Part shown: piece by piece, positions 53,114 through 62,027 of the stretch | How positions within the stretch are numbered: position 1 is the stretch's first letter | Layout: the number at the start of each line of letters is the position of its first letter | Source: Anseranas semipalmata | Lineage: Eukaryota; Chordata; Aves; Anseriformes; Anseranatidae | Length of the DNA stretch: 64,000 nt | Assembly (NCBI GenBank): GCA_013399115.1 | Contig: VXAA01003259.1 | Coordinates: forward strand, 347,618 to 411,617 | Direction: 5' to 3' | Program-made: the position numbers and the translations under genes | Notes under the pieces: generated by a model | Told to the model about the DNA's origin: nothing | Seen by the model: only the letters and a program-made list of their open reading frames with translations | Databases searched by the model: none

Positions 53114-53141
53114 TATATTTAAAGTGGGGAAGTTCCTCTTT
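53114..53141 (+). promoter_or_regulatory. Candidate CD180 core promoter: TATA-like box and PU.1-type ETS site
   Basis: A TATA-like tatatttaaa lies at 53114-53123, about 210 bases upstream of the CD180 start codon. Ten bases further on, the minus strand reads aaagaggaactt (53131-53141 on plus), a close match to the AAAGAGGAA core bound by the ETS factor PU.1. CD180 is expressed in B cells, macrophages and dendritic cells, and PU.1 controls many genes of those lineages. If the TATA-like box works, transcription would start near 53145 and the leader would be about 190 bases. This is inference from motifs only. Confidence 0.4.
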
Positions 53142-53333
53142 CAGTCCGAAACTACTGCTGCGCTCATGTTGAGGAGGAGGTATAGCAAGTATAATTCTTT
53201 TTTCTTACAACCTGCTTTCAGCAGGCTCTCCCAGTTCGCCTGGCCCTTGCTGCCCTGTCTCGGGCAGCCCTTGCTGCTCCTCTTTCTTCAAGGGAAGACA
53301 CCTGCAGGTCACCCGCATCAGCCTCACTCCGCC

Positions 53334-53423
53334 ATGGCGCGCGGCTTGTGCCTCCTGATCGCCACCGCGCTCGCCTGCGCCAGCTGCGGAGCCACCAGCA
53401 CGGCGGCCATGACCTGCACTGAG
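53334..53423 (+). CDS. CD180: CD180 exon 1 (coding part): signal peptide
   Basis: Exon 1 encodes 30 residues, MARGLCLLIA to AMTCTE, mostly a hydrophobic signal peptide. The ATG at 53334 lies in an optimal context (gccatgg). The donor is GAG|gtgagt at 53424 and the intron is in phase 0. The end MTCTE lines up with MCIE at the same exon border in human CD180, which supports this exon despite weak conservation of the signal peptide. The frame stays open upstream to in-frame ATGs at 53166 and 53097. I preferred 53334 for its context, the protein length and the position of the hydrophobic core. Confidence 0.88.
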
Positions 53424-56400
53424 GTGAGTGGTGGCCGCCAGCCTCCCTGCGGGAGGTCGAGCACGGAGGAGGTCGGGTCTGGCTGGTGCTCGCCCATGGG
53501 TGTCCAACTGTTTCAAATGGCTGAGAGGTTTCTCTCCTGGGGCTGGAGGCCTTTTTCAGGGCCGTGACACATGCTCGGTGACAACCACCACTTTCCCTCC
53601 TCCTCCTCGCTCCCGCACGCTGCCCCTCCAGTGGCACCATGCTGGGGCTCCGGGGAAGCATGAAGGAAGGCAAAACATTCAAGGGGATCTCTCACCAGAG
53701 CCAGGAAGGGGGCAAGTGCAAGGATTTTGTCTCCTGTGCTACACTCTCCATCCAGTACCTTGTGTGCAGGTCGAGATGGTGGTGGCTCCGTGGGCCATTT
53801 GGCAGAGGTGCTGTACCCCATGAGCACAGTGACAAAGCACCAGTGTTCTTCCAGGGGCAAAGGTTGGCCCATGAGGTTTTTATTTTTTATTTTTAAAAGT
53901 GGGAGAGGGGGTGGGGGAGAAAGCAAGGATTTTGTTCCAGGGAAGCAGCACTGTAGAAACCAGCCCTTCTCCCTGCACAGCTGGGGTCTGCAGCAAATTC
54001 CTCACCAAATTAAATGTACAAATGCCAGAGCATCTGGAGGTGAACAGCACAATGCCCCAGGGGATGGCTGCTCCCCAGCTCCCTCCCAGCCCTGCTCTGT
54101 GCCCCTCAGCATCATGAGAGAGTGAGCTCGGTATTTTATTTCAACAGTAAAACACAGGCACCGCTCTCCTTTGCAGCAACAGCTTGGTGTTTGTTATCTG
54201 TCCAAACTGCACGTTGCAGCAGGCAGCTCCAAGGGTCCTTCTTCGCCTATCAGTATGGAAAGCTTCGGCTTTTCCGAGTCTCTGTTTTGCTGTTTCCATA
54301 GTTACCTGCATCAGTTGGGTGCTCACTGCCGCAGGCTCGGGGCCGCCTCGCCCTTCACCTCCCTCCCCGCCAGACACACGCCGGTCCCCAGGCAGGGTGA
54401 GGGGTGGCAGAGGAGCTGCGTCCCAGCGTTGCGTTGCTGAAAGCCCCCCTCCACTTCCTCTCACCGGCTTCCCCCACGCTCCCCAGCTCCCCTCGGGGAC
54501 AGGCACTGTGCCAAAAGGAGAGGAAGAAAGCGTCCTCCCTATCCATCCCATGAGTCACGATGAACACCACTCTCCCACCTGCGCCTCCCAGAACCACAGG
54601 GACAGGGTTCTTGGCCTCCCTGTGTGCTGATGGAGGCAGTCCGCCAGCTCGCGGGGTGCACGTGGCGATGCAAGTGCTCCCCTGAGCCGGGAGGACTGGC
54701 TGGCAGGGCTCCTGTGGCCACGCACGAGTTGAGCCCCTCGCAAGCAGAGCGTCTCAGAGTGTCCCATCACCAAAGCTACGGCCTCCAAGCAGCCCAGGGG
54801 CCATGTCGCTGGCAGGCCAGCCTGCGGCCCCACAGGCCAAGGGCCTGGGCCCAGCTGTGGCAGGAAGGCCTCATCCCGAGGAGGTCGCTGGGGCCGCCTC
54901 CTTGCCCGGCCTCAGGCAGCAGTGCTGGGCCAGGACGTGGTCCCACCAGGGTCCCACGCCCCATCTGCCTGTCAGGCTGTCAGCAGGCAACGGCAGGTCG
55001 GGCATGTTTAATGACCTTCCCTGGTGCTCACAGGGTGGACTTCTCTGCACACAGACTGATTCTTGTTGCTTAAACTGAAAAGCCCTAACAGAAATTTTAA
55101 AGACCCGGCCTATCAGATGTGATCTCTGTCTAGCATCAGCTACACATTCCTGCCATTCCCTCACTGCAGAGCATAACCACAGTTGGGATCCAATTAATCT
55201 GGATGCGTTCCATCTAGAAACACTCCCAGACCTGTTCTTTTTTACCTCCTTGCCGCAAGATTTTTGCTAAGACTTCTCCAAGAGTAATCGTTACAATACT
55301 CATAAAATTCAGAATTTAAATCTACCTTGTGGGGATTCTGTTTTAGGGATTAATAATTCATCCAGAACAGTAAACAACCCTTGAATGTGCTAACTTTGAT
55401 AAGAAAGTACTAGAGATGGGACATACTTCAAATTACTATGAGATTCAAGGTGTTTGTTTTAAAAACAGACTCCACAAAACCCAAGGGGCCATGCATTTCA
55501 AGCCTGAGCTGGTGTTTCATCAGGTTCTGGCTGCTATGTTTTTAAATAATTGAAAATTCTGTTTGTTTTTTAAAACGTGATAGTTCCCTATTTATATTCA
55601 CAGTACGTACTTCTTGGAGTTTCACTGTATATTTTCCACAGATTACAGTGAATAAAAGCTATAGCTGTGAAGGTTTAGGACTGAGGGAGATTCCTGGAAG
55701 TCTACCTGTCACAACAGAAATCCTCGACTTCAGCTTCAACGTGCTCCCTTCCCTCCAGAACTCAACCTTCTCTGGGCTGAAGTCTCTTCTCTACTTGGAC
55801 TTGACAAGGTAGGGGAGAGCATCCTCACTTCTGCACATCGCCTTAGCCAACCCCCCCCCAGCCCTTGCCCAGAGCTGGAGGCTTCCGAAGCACACCAGAG
55901 CAGCATCTCACTGCTTTCACCTGGAAGCCACCAGCAGCACTCACAGTCAACTGCTGAGCTATTTTGCCAAGCAAAGATTGATATGCTTGGGGGCAACATC
56001 TAGGCTTCTCCTCCAGTGACAGTCATCTGCAGGGCAGTGGGTGAAGCGCGCATTTTCCGCATATTACTGTTGCTAAGATCACCAAAAGCACTAGAACAAT
56101 TTTTTAAGCACTTTTCTATATTATTCCCTAAAACCTAGGGAAAGACAGATTTGGTCCTTGTAAGTTCCCAATTTTCTATAGGCAAATTCATTTTATTAAG
56201 CTGAGGACATTAAAAAACTCATGTCTCCCTGACTTCCACAAAAGCCTCCTCACACCTATCATTTCAGGGCAGATTTTTCTGCTGTTATACAGCTACCTAG
56301 GACCATGTATTTAAATGTGAGCTTACAAATACCAGGCAAGCATCATTGGAAAAGATGGACACTTTTATCCCCACGAAGGCAGCTGATCATGAGTTTTTAC

Positions 56401-58214
56401 ATACATGACATGCAGTTTGGGGTATCACGTATTCCACGAGAGTTTTACAGGACACGCCACTGATGCTAGTTTCTATTGCTCTCTCAAGGTGTCAGATCAA
56501 CTGGGTGTATGAAGGCGCCTTTCACAACAACAAGCAGCTGCAGACCATTGTGCTGACCGGAAACTTGCTCATGTTCCTGTCTGACACAGCGTTTGCTGGC
56601 CCTCAGTCCCTGAAGCAGCTTGTCTTAACGCAGACGGGAATAAGCACAATATCCTTTATTCCGATGACAAATCTGGACAGTTTGGATACCCTCCTCTTGG
56701 GCAGCAACCACATCTCTTCATTGCAGCTCCCTCCCAACTTTCCAACTCAAAATCTCAAATACCTTGACTTTCAAATGAACCACATAAGGGTGATCACAGC
56801 AGAAGACGTCAGCATTCTTCAGAAGACCAGTAATGTAACTCTCATCTTCAAAGGCAACGATATGTTACACATTGAACCTGGAGCTTTCCAGTCCCACTTC
56901 TACAGCTTGGATTTTGGGGGCTGCACTGACATCCCTGGAGTCCTCGCAGGGATACAGAACTCCACCACCCAGACTCTTTGGTTGGGAACATTTCACGGTG
57001 TGGAGAAGGAACCTGACATAACCCCGGATATTTTACAAGGCCTCTGTAACATCTCTGTCAAGGATCTCTATTTGCAACTACGGCACTTCAGAAACCTAAA
57101 CGCTGCCACATTTCAGTGCTTGACCAAGCTCCGAAAGCTGGACCTAACTCACACCCACATCAGTGCGTTGCCCCCTGGCATCAGTGGTATGAGCTCACTG
57201 AAGGAGTTAGTCCTCAATGCCAACTCCTTTGAGCACCTCTGCAACATCAGCTCTGCCACTTTCCCCTCCCTCACCCACCTCCACATCAAGGGAAACTTGC
57301 AGACACTGCAGCTGGGCTCTGGCTGTTTGGAGAAACTGGCGGAGCTTCAGCATCTCGATTTAAGTCACAGTCACATTGAAAGCCTCGACTGCTGTAGCAA
57401 AGCTCTGAACGGCTTGAGCAGTCTTCGGTACCTGAATCTGAGCCACAACACAAAGCTCCACCTCCCAGATGTGCTCTTTGAGGAAGGCGCTAGCCTGGAG
57501 CTGCTGGATGTAGCTTTTACTCGTCTTCACATTGACACTTCACAGGGTCCCTTCCGAAATTTGCATCTCTTGAAAGTCCTGAATCTTTCCTCCTCCTACG
57601 TTAATACCAGCATTCAGCATCTCTTTCAAGGCCTGAAAAACCTCGTGCTCTTGGACCTTAGTCAAAATACCTTTGAGTCAGGGATCGTGCCAAAGGACAA
57701 ACTGTTTCAACAGCTATCCAATTTAGAGGTGCTAATTTTGTCATCCTGTGAACTGACAGCAGTGGACAACCAAGCATTTCACAGCCTCAAGAAGTTACGG
57801 CATGTTGATCTGAGCCACAACAAACTTACTGCATTCAGCACAGATGCATTTTCAAAACTGAAGAGCATCTACCTCAATTTTGCCTACAATAGGATCCGTA
57901 TTGTACCCCATGACCAGCTAGCGTCCTTAACTGGCCACAGTGTAATCAATTTAAGTTACAACCCTCTGGAATGCACCTGCTCCAATATTGGTTTAATCAC
58001 CTGGTACAAGCAGAATCCAGATAAAATTGAAGACCCTGAAGGAACGACATGTTCTGAACCCAAATCGCTAGCTGGGACTCCGCTGGCCAACATCTCGCTC
58101 TCCTGTGGGATCAACGTTGCAGGAATCATTGCAGTTGTCCTGGCTGTTTTATCCTGTGGTACCATCTCCATTTGGGGTGCTCACTATTTCAAGCGAAATT
58201 ATCAGCAAATCTAA
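53334..58214 (+). CDS. CD180: CD180 antigen (RP105), TLR4-like LRR receptor without TIR domain
   Basis: The coding sequence joins 53334-53423, 55642-55808 and 56489-58214, giving 660 residues against 661 in human. Residues 1 to about 25 are a signal peptide. Cys28 and Cys39 sit where the N-terminal LRR cap is expected. About 21 leucine-rich repeats run from residue 55 to 576. The C-terminal cap has Cys581, Cys583, Cys607 and Cys625. Residues about 629-650 form one membrane helix and the tail is KRNYQQI. Highly conserved CD180 blocks are visible, including RCQINW, GSNHISS, NSTTQTLWLGTF, LEVLILSSCELT and ECTCSNIGLITWYK. In mammals CD180 pairs with MD-1 (LY86) at the surface of B cells and myeloid cells, promotes B-cell activation and dampens TLR4 signalling. 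Absence of a TIR domain is normal for this protein. Several N-glycosylation sites are present, for example Asn34 and Asn70. All splice sites are canonical GT-AG. Confidence 0.97.
53424..55641 (+). other. CD180: CD180 intron 1
   Basis: The intron is 2,218 bases, gtgagt to ttttccacag. Its left two thirds are GC-rich and hold several long but meaningless open frames on both strands (up to 154 codons). The last 600 bases are AT-rich. An acceptor-like tract (tattttatttcaacag) at 54132-54147 is followed by no frame that continues CD180, so I see no support for an extra exon. No transposon was recognised inside. Confidence 0.85.
55642..55808 (+). CDS. CD180: CD180 exon 2: N-terminal LRR cap and first repeats
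   Basis: This 167-base exon encodes residues 31-85 and two bases of codon 86 (phase 2). It begins with ITVNKSYSCEGLGLREIPGS, matching the human segment around KTYNCENLGLSEIP. It continues with the first repeat (ILDFSFNVLPSLQNSTFSGL) and ends in YLDLT plus the first two bases of Arg86. The acceptor is ttttccacag|ATT and the donor AAG|gtaggg. Asn34-Lys-Ser and Asn70-Ser-Thr are potential glycosylation sites. Confidence 0.95.
55809..56488 (+). other. CD180: CD180 intron 2
   Basis: The intron is 680 bases in phase 2, from gtaggg to ctctctcaag. It contains a C run at about 55851-55859 and otherwise unremarkable sequence. The ATG at 56463 lies inside this intron, 26 bases before the exon, and is not a start codon. 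Confidence 0.93.
56489..58214 (+). CDS. CD180: CD180 exon 3: most LRRs, C-terminal cap, membrane helix, tail
   Basis: This large exon completes Arg86 and encodes residues 87-660, then TAA at 58212. It carries most of the leucine-rich repeats, with typical LxxLxLxxN spacing such as LRKLDLTHTHISALP, LRYLNLSHN and LRHVDLSHNKLTAFS. The C-terminal cap spans about 577-625. The helix GIIAVVLAVLSCGTISIW includes a cysteine at 642. The cytoplasmic tail is only KRNYQQI, comparable in length to the human tail. Putting nearly the whole ectodomain into one exon is the known CD180 gene structure. No stop, frameshift or missing repeat was seen. Confidence 0.98.
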
Positions 58215-58358
58215 GTTTGTGATGGATGCTTAGCGTAAAGAGAAGATGTACAGTGACTGGATTAGGATGAAAGGCAAATCACTTTTGCTTGTGGCCTGTA
58301 TTTCACTTAACCATTGTAATAGCTTTTCCATTTGCATTATAATTTTTAGAAAAATAAT

Positions 58359-58394
58359 AATAAAAAAGTCTTTTATAGGATCTGGAAAAATAAA
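58359..58394 (+). terminator. CD180: CD180 polyadenylation signals
   Basis: Two AATAAA hexamers occur at 58359-58364 and 58389-58394, about 145 and 175 bases after the stop. Downstream sequence is only mildly GT-rich. Further AATAAA copies inside an (AAAT)n-like run at about 58541-58560 could serve as alternatives. The resulting 3' UTR would be about 170-360 bases. Confidence 0.6.
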
Positions 58395-60800
58395 CTGTGA
58401 CCTGAGCTTTGAATATGAATAGCTTCTCTTAAGGAGATGCCCCAGTTCATCTCTATGCTAGCACTGTTGTCACAGCCACTAGGGCTAAGGCACCTATAAA
58501 GGGAAGATCTAAGAGATGAAAAGCAAAACTTGTTCTCTTAAAATAAATGAATAAATAAATCACAGCACCCCCAAAACAACAACAAACTCTCACCCTCTCA
58601 CCCTCAATCGAATGCATTTGAGAAACAAGTTTGTTTGAGAGATGGCAATAGTGTATGCTGCTCAGTTAAAAAGGAAAAAATAAAACCTTTCTGTGAAGGA
58701 CTGGCGCAACATTTATATAGCCACGTAAGACCCACTCTTGCAGGGCAGACCACAACAGCCTCTATCACACTTCTGATTAAATTCTGAGTAAAGGAGTATG
58801 TGCATTCGGGCAAGCGATGGAGCTTGCTGTGCCCCTTTCCCATAATGTGACTTTTGGCACGAGCGCCTTACCAGTGGGCTAACCCCGGTGCACAGGCAAA
58901 GCCTAGCACGGCACAGCCTGGCACGGCACAGCACAGCATGGCACGGCACAGCCCCTCCACCTCCACAAAAGAGCCAGCACCAGGTGGGGGCTTGGTCTGC
59001 CCACAGCAAGGCTCCTGGCTGCATTCAACCAAAAGTCGCAGTAACTCAGAGCAGGGTGGAAGCCGAGCTCCTTTGAACACTTCCCACCTGGGACTACAAA
59101 AACTCAGCTTCAGCTCCTGCCCCAAAAGCATTTCCCTGAAATCTTCTTCTATCTATCTGCCCATAGGAAGTTCCAGATTCTGGGCACCAGGATGGCTCTC
59201 CCTGAAGCTCTCTGAGTTGTTTATTGGCATTTCCCATTCCTGCTGCTCCTGACCCCGCAGGCAGGCGCTGCGCTTGAGCCCACAGGCTGCACAGCACCAA
59301 AGCTGCCCTTGGTGCCCGCATCAGCGAGCACATCCTTAAAGACTGGTCTGAGAGGTGTCACCAAGCAAGCCAGGCTGCCAGAAGACAACCTGACCTGTCC
59401 TCGAGAGCCAGGCAGCCCAGGATTCAAGGCTGCCTCCCTCTGCAAACACAACTGGTTGAACACGTCAATGCCAATAAATGTGTTGTCTGATGATCCAGCA
59501 TGAATGCCAGTGTGGGCACCCCTCAAGAGAGACCTAGCGCTTCGGTTATTTCCCTCCCAAATCTGTGGGTTCGGGAAAGACAAACGGTGAAGTGAAAAGA
59601 GCATGGCACAGCTCTTAGCTTGGGATAAGTGCTAAAAAATGCTGCAAATATCAGGAAATAGCTGCAGGAGATCTGGAAATATCAGTGACTTGAAGGGAAA
59701 ACTGCACATTGGGCTGGTACTCACTTTCTGTCATGCTGCTTCATTTGGGCAGAGGAAGATGGGATTTAAACATTACCAGTTTCTGAAACACTACCCAGCA
59801 TCATGGGGGTAGACTCACATGTGGACTTCAGTCAGCTAAAACTCAAACTTGTCTGAAAAGGCAAAGTAGCGAATGTGTCTATGTGCAAGGTATATTTGTA
59901 CACGGGGTATTGAAGTACAGACCTTCCTGTGGCTTGCTCCCTTCCTTCCACACAACTTGTATTATCTTCATCTGATGTCATTTTTGTTTTTTCTGTGAAT
60001 TACATCAGTATTACCTACTCAGAGCAGGCTCACTGCTTTATTTGCCTGTAAAACACCATTCATTAGAACACCGTAAACAACAGTGCTGAACAGCATATAT
60101 GATATATAGAGTATACACAAAAATCCTGAATACAGGGACCAATTATTCTGAAGGAATATTTTTACATAACACACCAAAATGTCCAGATTATGTATTTTTT
60201 TTTTGAAGTCCAAAGATTTAGTCTCCTCAGATTACTTAGTGAGGATATAAATGGAAAGTGACAGTAGATTTATTTTTCCTTGTAGAATTTGTTTACCAAA
60301 TCAAGCTTTGATATAATACGCTCCGTGGTATCCTGTCAGGACTTTTATCTTGTATTTTTCAAATACAGCTGGGGAGCCAGCACACAAGGACAAGGGAATT
60401 GCCTGAGGTGAACGGTACTTAACAGAACTGAACTCACAACCATCCTGGCTCCTGGGCTACAGATGTCACTGAAATCATGGTACAACACAAAGCTGCAAAA
60501 TGGAATTTTGCAATTAGTTATCAGTATTTACAGAGAAGAAACTTGAGCAAATCTTCACTAATGAGTCAGAGGTTGGTAAGCACTCATCTTTATTTCAACT
60601 GGACAAACCAAAAGTCAGAGCCAAACTCTTCCTTCCCCAGCTGTGCTTAAACAAGATACTATCAATTAGATGCAAGTAAATTTTTAAAAGGGGATTTTAG
60701 CCTGAACAGGATGTTTGAAAGGAGCCCAATTTCTAAATCTGTCAATTAAAAAAAAAAAAAAAATCAAAACAACAAAACCCTTATGTTGATGGAACATCTT
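58395..60800. other. Intergenic DNA between CD180 and a CR1 copy
   Basis: No gene was recognised. It holds an AAATG/AAAT-type run (about 58539-58560), a GC-rich tandem repeat (58905-58953) and an A run at about 60748-60764. Frames up to 132 codons near 58854-59604 are compositional. Confidence 0.55.
58905..58953 (+). repeat. Short minisatellite, GGCACGGCACAGC-type units
   Basis: About five imperfect copies of gcacggcacagc or gcacagcatg units follow one another. The repeated Ala-Arg-His and Met-Ala-Arg-His patterns in the overlapping frames come from this repeat. Confidence 0.8.
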
Positions 60801-60802
60801 TT

Positions 60803-61278
60803 AAGAACTTGGAGAATGTCCAGAGGAGGGCGACGAAGATGGTGAAGGGCCTAGAGGGGAAGACGTATGAGGAGCGGCTGAGGTCACTTGGCCTGTTCAG
60901 CCTGGAGAAGAGGAGGCTGAGGGGAGACCTCATCGCAGTCTACAACTTCCTTGCGAGGGGGAGTGGAGGGCCAGGCGCCGACCTATTCTCCTTAATCACC
61001 AGTGATAGAACCCGTGGCAATGGTGTCAAGCTGAGGCAGGGGAGGTTTAGGCTGGACATCAGGAAGAGGTTCTTCACTGAGAGGGTGGTTGCACACTGGA
61101 ACAGGCTCCCCAGTGAAGTAGTCACTGCACCAAACCTGTCTGAATTTAAGAGGCGTTTGGACTGTGCACTTAGTCACATGGTCTAAAATTTTGGGTAGAC
61201 CTGTGCGGTGCCAGGAGTTGGACTCGATGATCCTTATGGGTCCCTTCCAACTCGGGATACTCTGTGATTCTGTGAACT
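60803..61278 (+). mobile_element. CR1 retrotransposon, 5'-truncated, intact ORF2 C terminus
   Basis: The plus strand encodes the last 125 or so codons of CR1 ORF2 without interruption, ending at its natural stop at about 61186. Readable blocks are [62 protein letters not shown] and [14 protein letters not shown]. The 3' UTR follows, with 'ggagttggactcgatgatcc' and 'gggtcccttccaact', and ends in the repeated 'tctgtgattctgtga' tail. The open frame makes this the freshest CR1 in the window. Severe 5' truncation means it lacks the polymerase core and cannot move. Confidence 0.94.
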
Positions 61279-61780
61279 TTCGCTCATTCACTAGCCTTGT
61301 CTGTACCTGGGAAAGAACCAGGCAAGATCCTTTCCCTACTACTCTCTCTCATACCAACCTTCTAGTCTCTTGCAGATAGAACAGAAATTCCTCTCCCGCA
61401 GCAGCAGACTTTACCCCTTTTAAAAAAAATGAAGATGTGGTATTTTGAGAAGGTAGTCAAAAATACACTGACCTGTTGTAATGAATGATGACATAAGTTC
61501 TGGGGAAGAGACTGAAATGTCACACTACAGCTGACTGCAGTTGTCAGCTAATAGTCAGGACATGTCGTCCATCCACCCACAGCCTGACACAAGACACTCG
61601 GCTCTCCAGACCTCCTCCTCCTCCAGACTAGATGACGTTTCTCATGCAAACTCCTCGGCCAGCATGTGCCTGAAAGGGTGCACTGGGTTGGCCTCAGGGG
61701 AAAAAATAACTGCCCGCCTCTGAGTACAGCAGGGGTGTGCCTGAAGTTAAGCAGTGAAAGCAGTTCAAGGGAAAATACTA
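61279..61780. other. Short intergenic spacer, nothing recognised
   Basis: Nothing was recognised between the CR1 tail and the minus-strand polyadenylation signals. Confidence 0.55.
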
Positions 61781-61805
61781 ACACAACAGTGTTTCATGCT
61801 GAATT

Positions 61806-61917
61806 TTTATTTCAATGTTATGCAACTGCATAAGTATAAATAATTGTGTTCAATATACAACAATTATGACATCCATAAGGAGTTTCTTAGAGAAAATAAG
61901 ACTGCAAACACTTTATT
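61806..61917 (-). terminator. Minus-strand polyadenylation signals, candidate MAST4 3' end
   Basis: On the minus strand AATAAA occurs at 61912-61917 and again, as gaaataaaaattcag, at 61806-61811. The second is followed 15-30 bases downstream by the GU-rich stretch ctgttgtgttag (about 61776-61790 on plus), the usual arrangement for a cleavage site. Together with AT-rich, repeat-poor sequence to the right this suggests a minus-strand transcript ending near 61785. Confidence 0.45.
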
Positions 61918-61980
61918 GCACAGACCCTAACATTTTTTCTTTTCTTTTTTCATTTTTTTTGTCTCTCTCTCTTCTTCTTT

Positions 61981-61987
61981 NNNNNNN

Positions 61988-62026
<39 letters not shown>
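61981..62026. repeat. Assembly gap (7 N) and long T run
   Basis: Seven undetermined bases (61981-61987) sit between a pyrimidine-rich TCTCTCTC/TTCTTC stretch and an almost pure T run of over 30 bases. On the minus strand this is a poly-A run. The gap reflects sequencing through a homopolymer, and the true length is unknown. Confidence 0.95.

Positions 62027-62027
<1 letters not shown>

Noticed and set aside
53218..53682. 154-codon minus-strand frame antisense to CD180 exon 1
   Set aside because: It is a GC-rich shadow of the exon and intron 1 on the opposite strand, very rich in Arg and Ala, with no domain.
56463..56488. ATG at 56463 as the start of a 583-residue protein
   Set aside because: These bases are intron 2 sequence ahead of a canonical acceptor at 56488. 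The preceding exons restore the conserved N terminus.
57956..58214. Missing TIR domain as a truncation of a Toll-like receptor
   Set aside because: CD180 naturally lacks a TIR domain. Length, tail and cysteine cap match the complete human protein.
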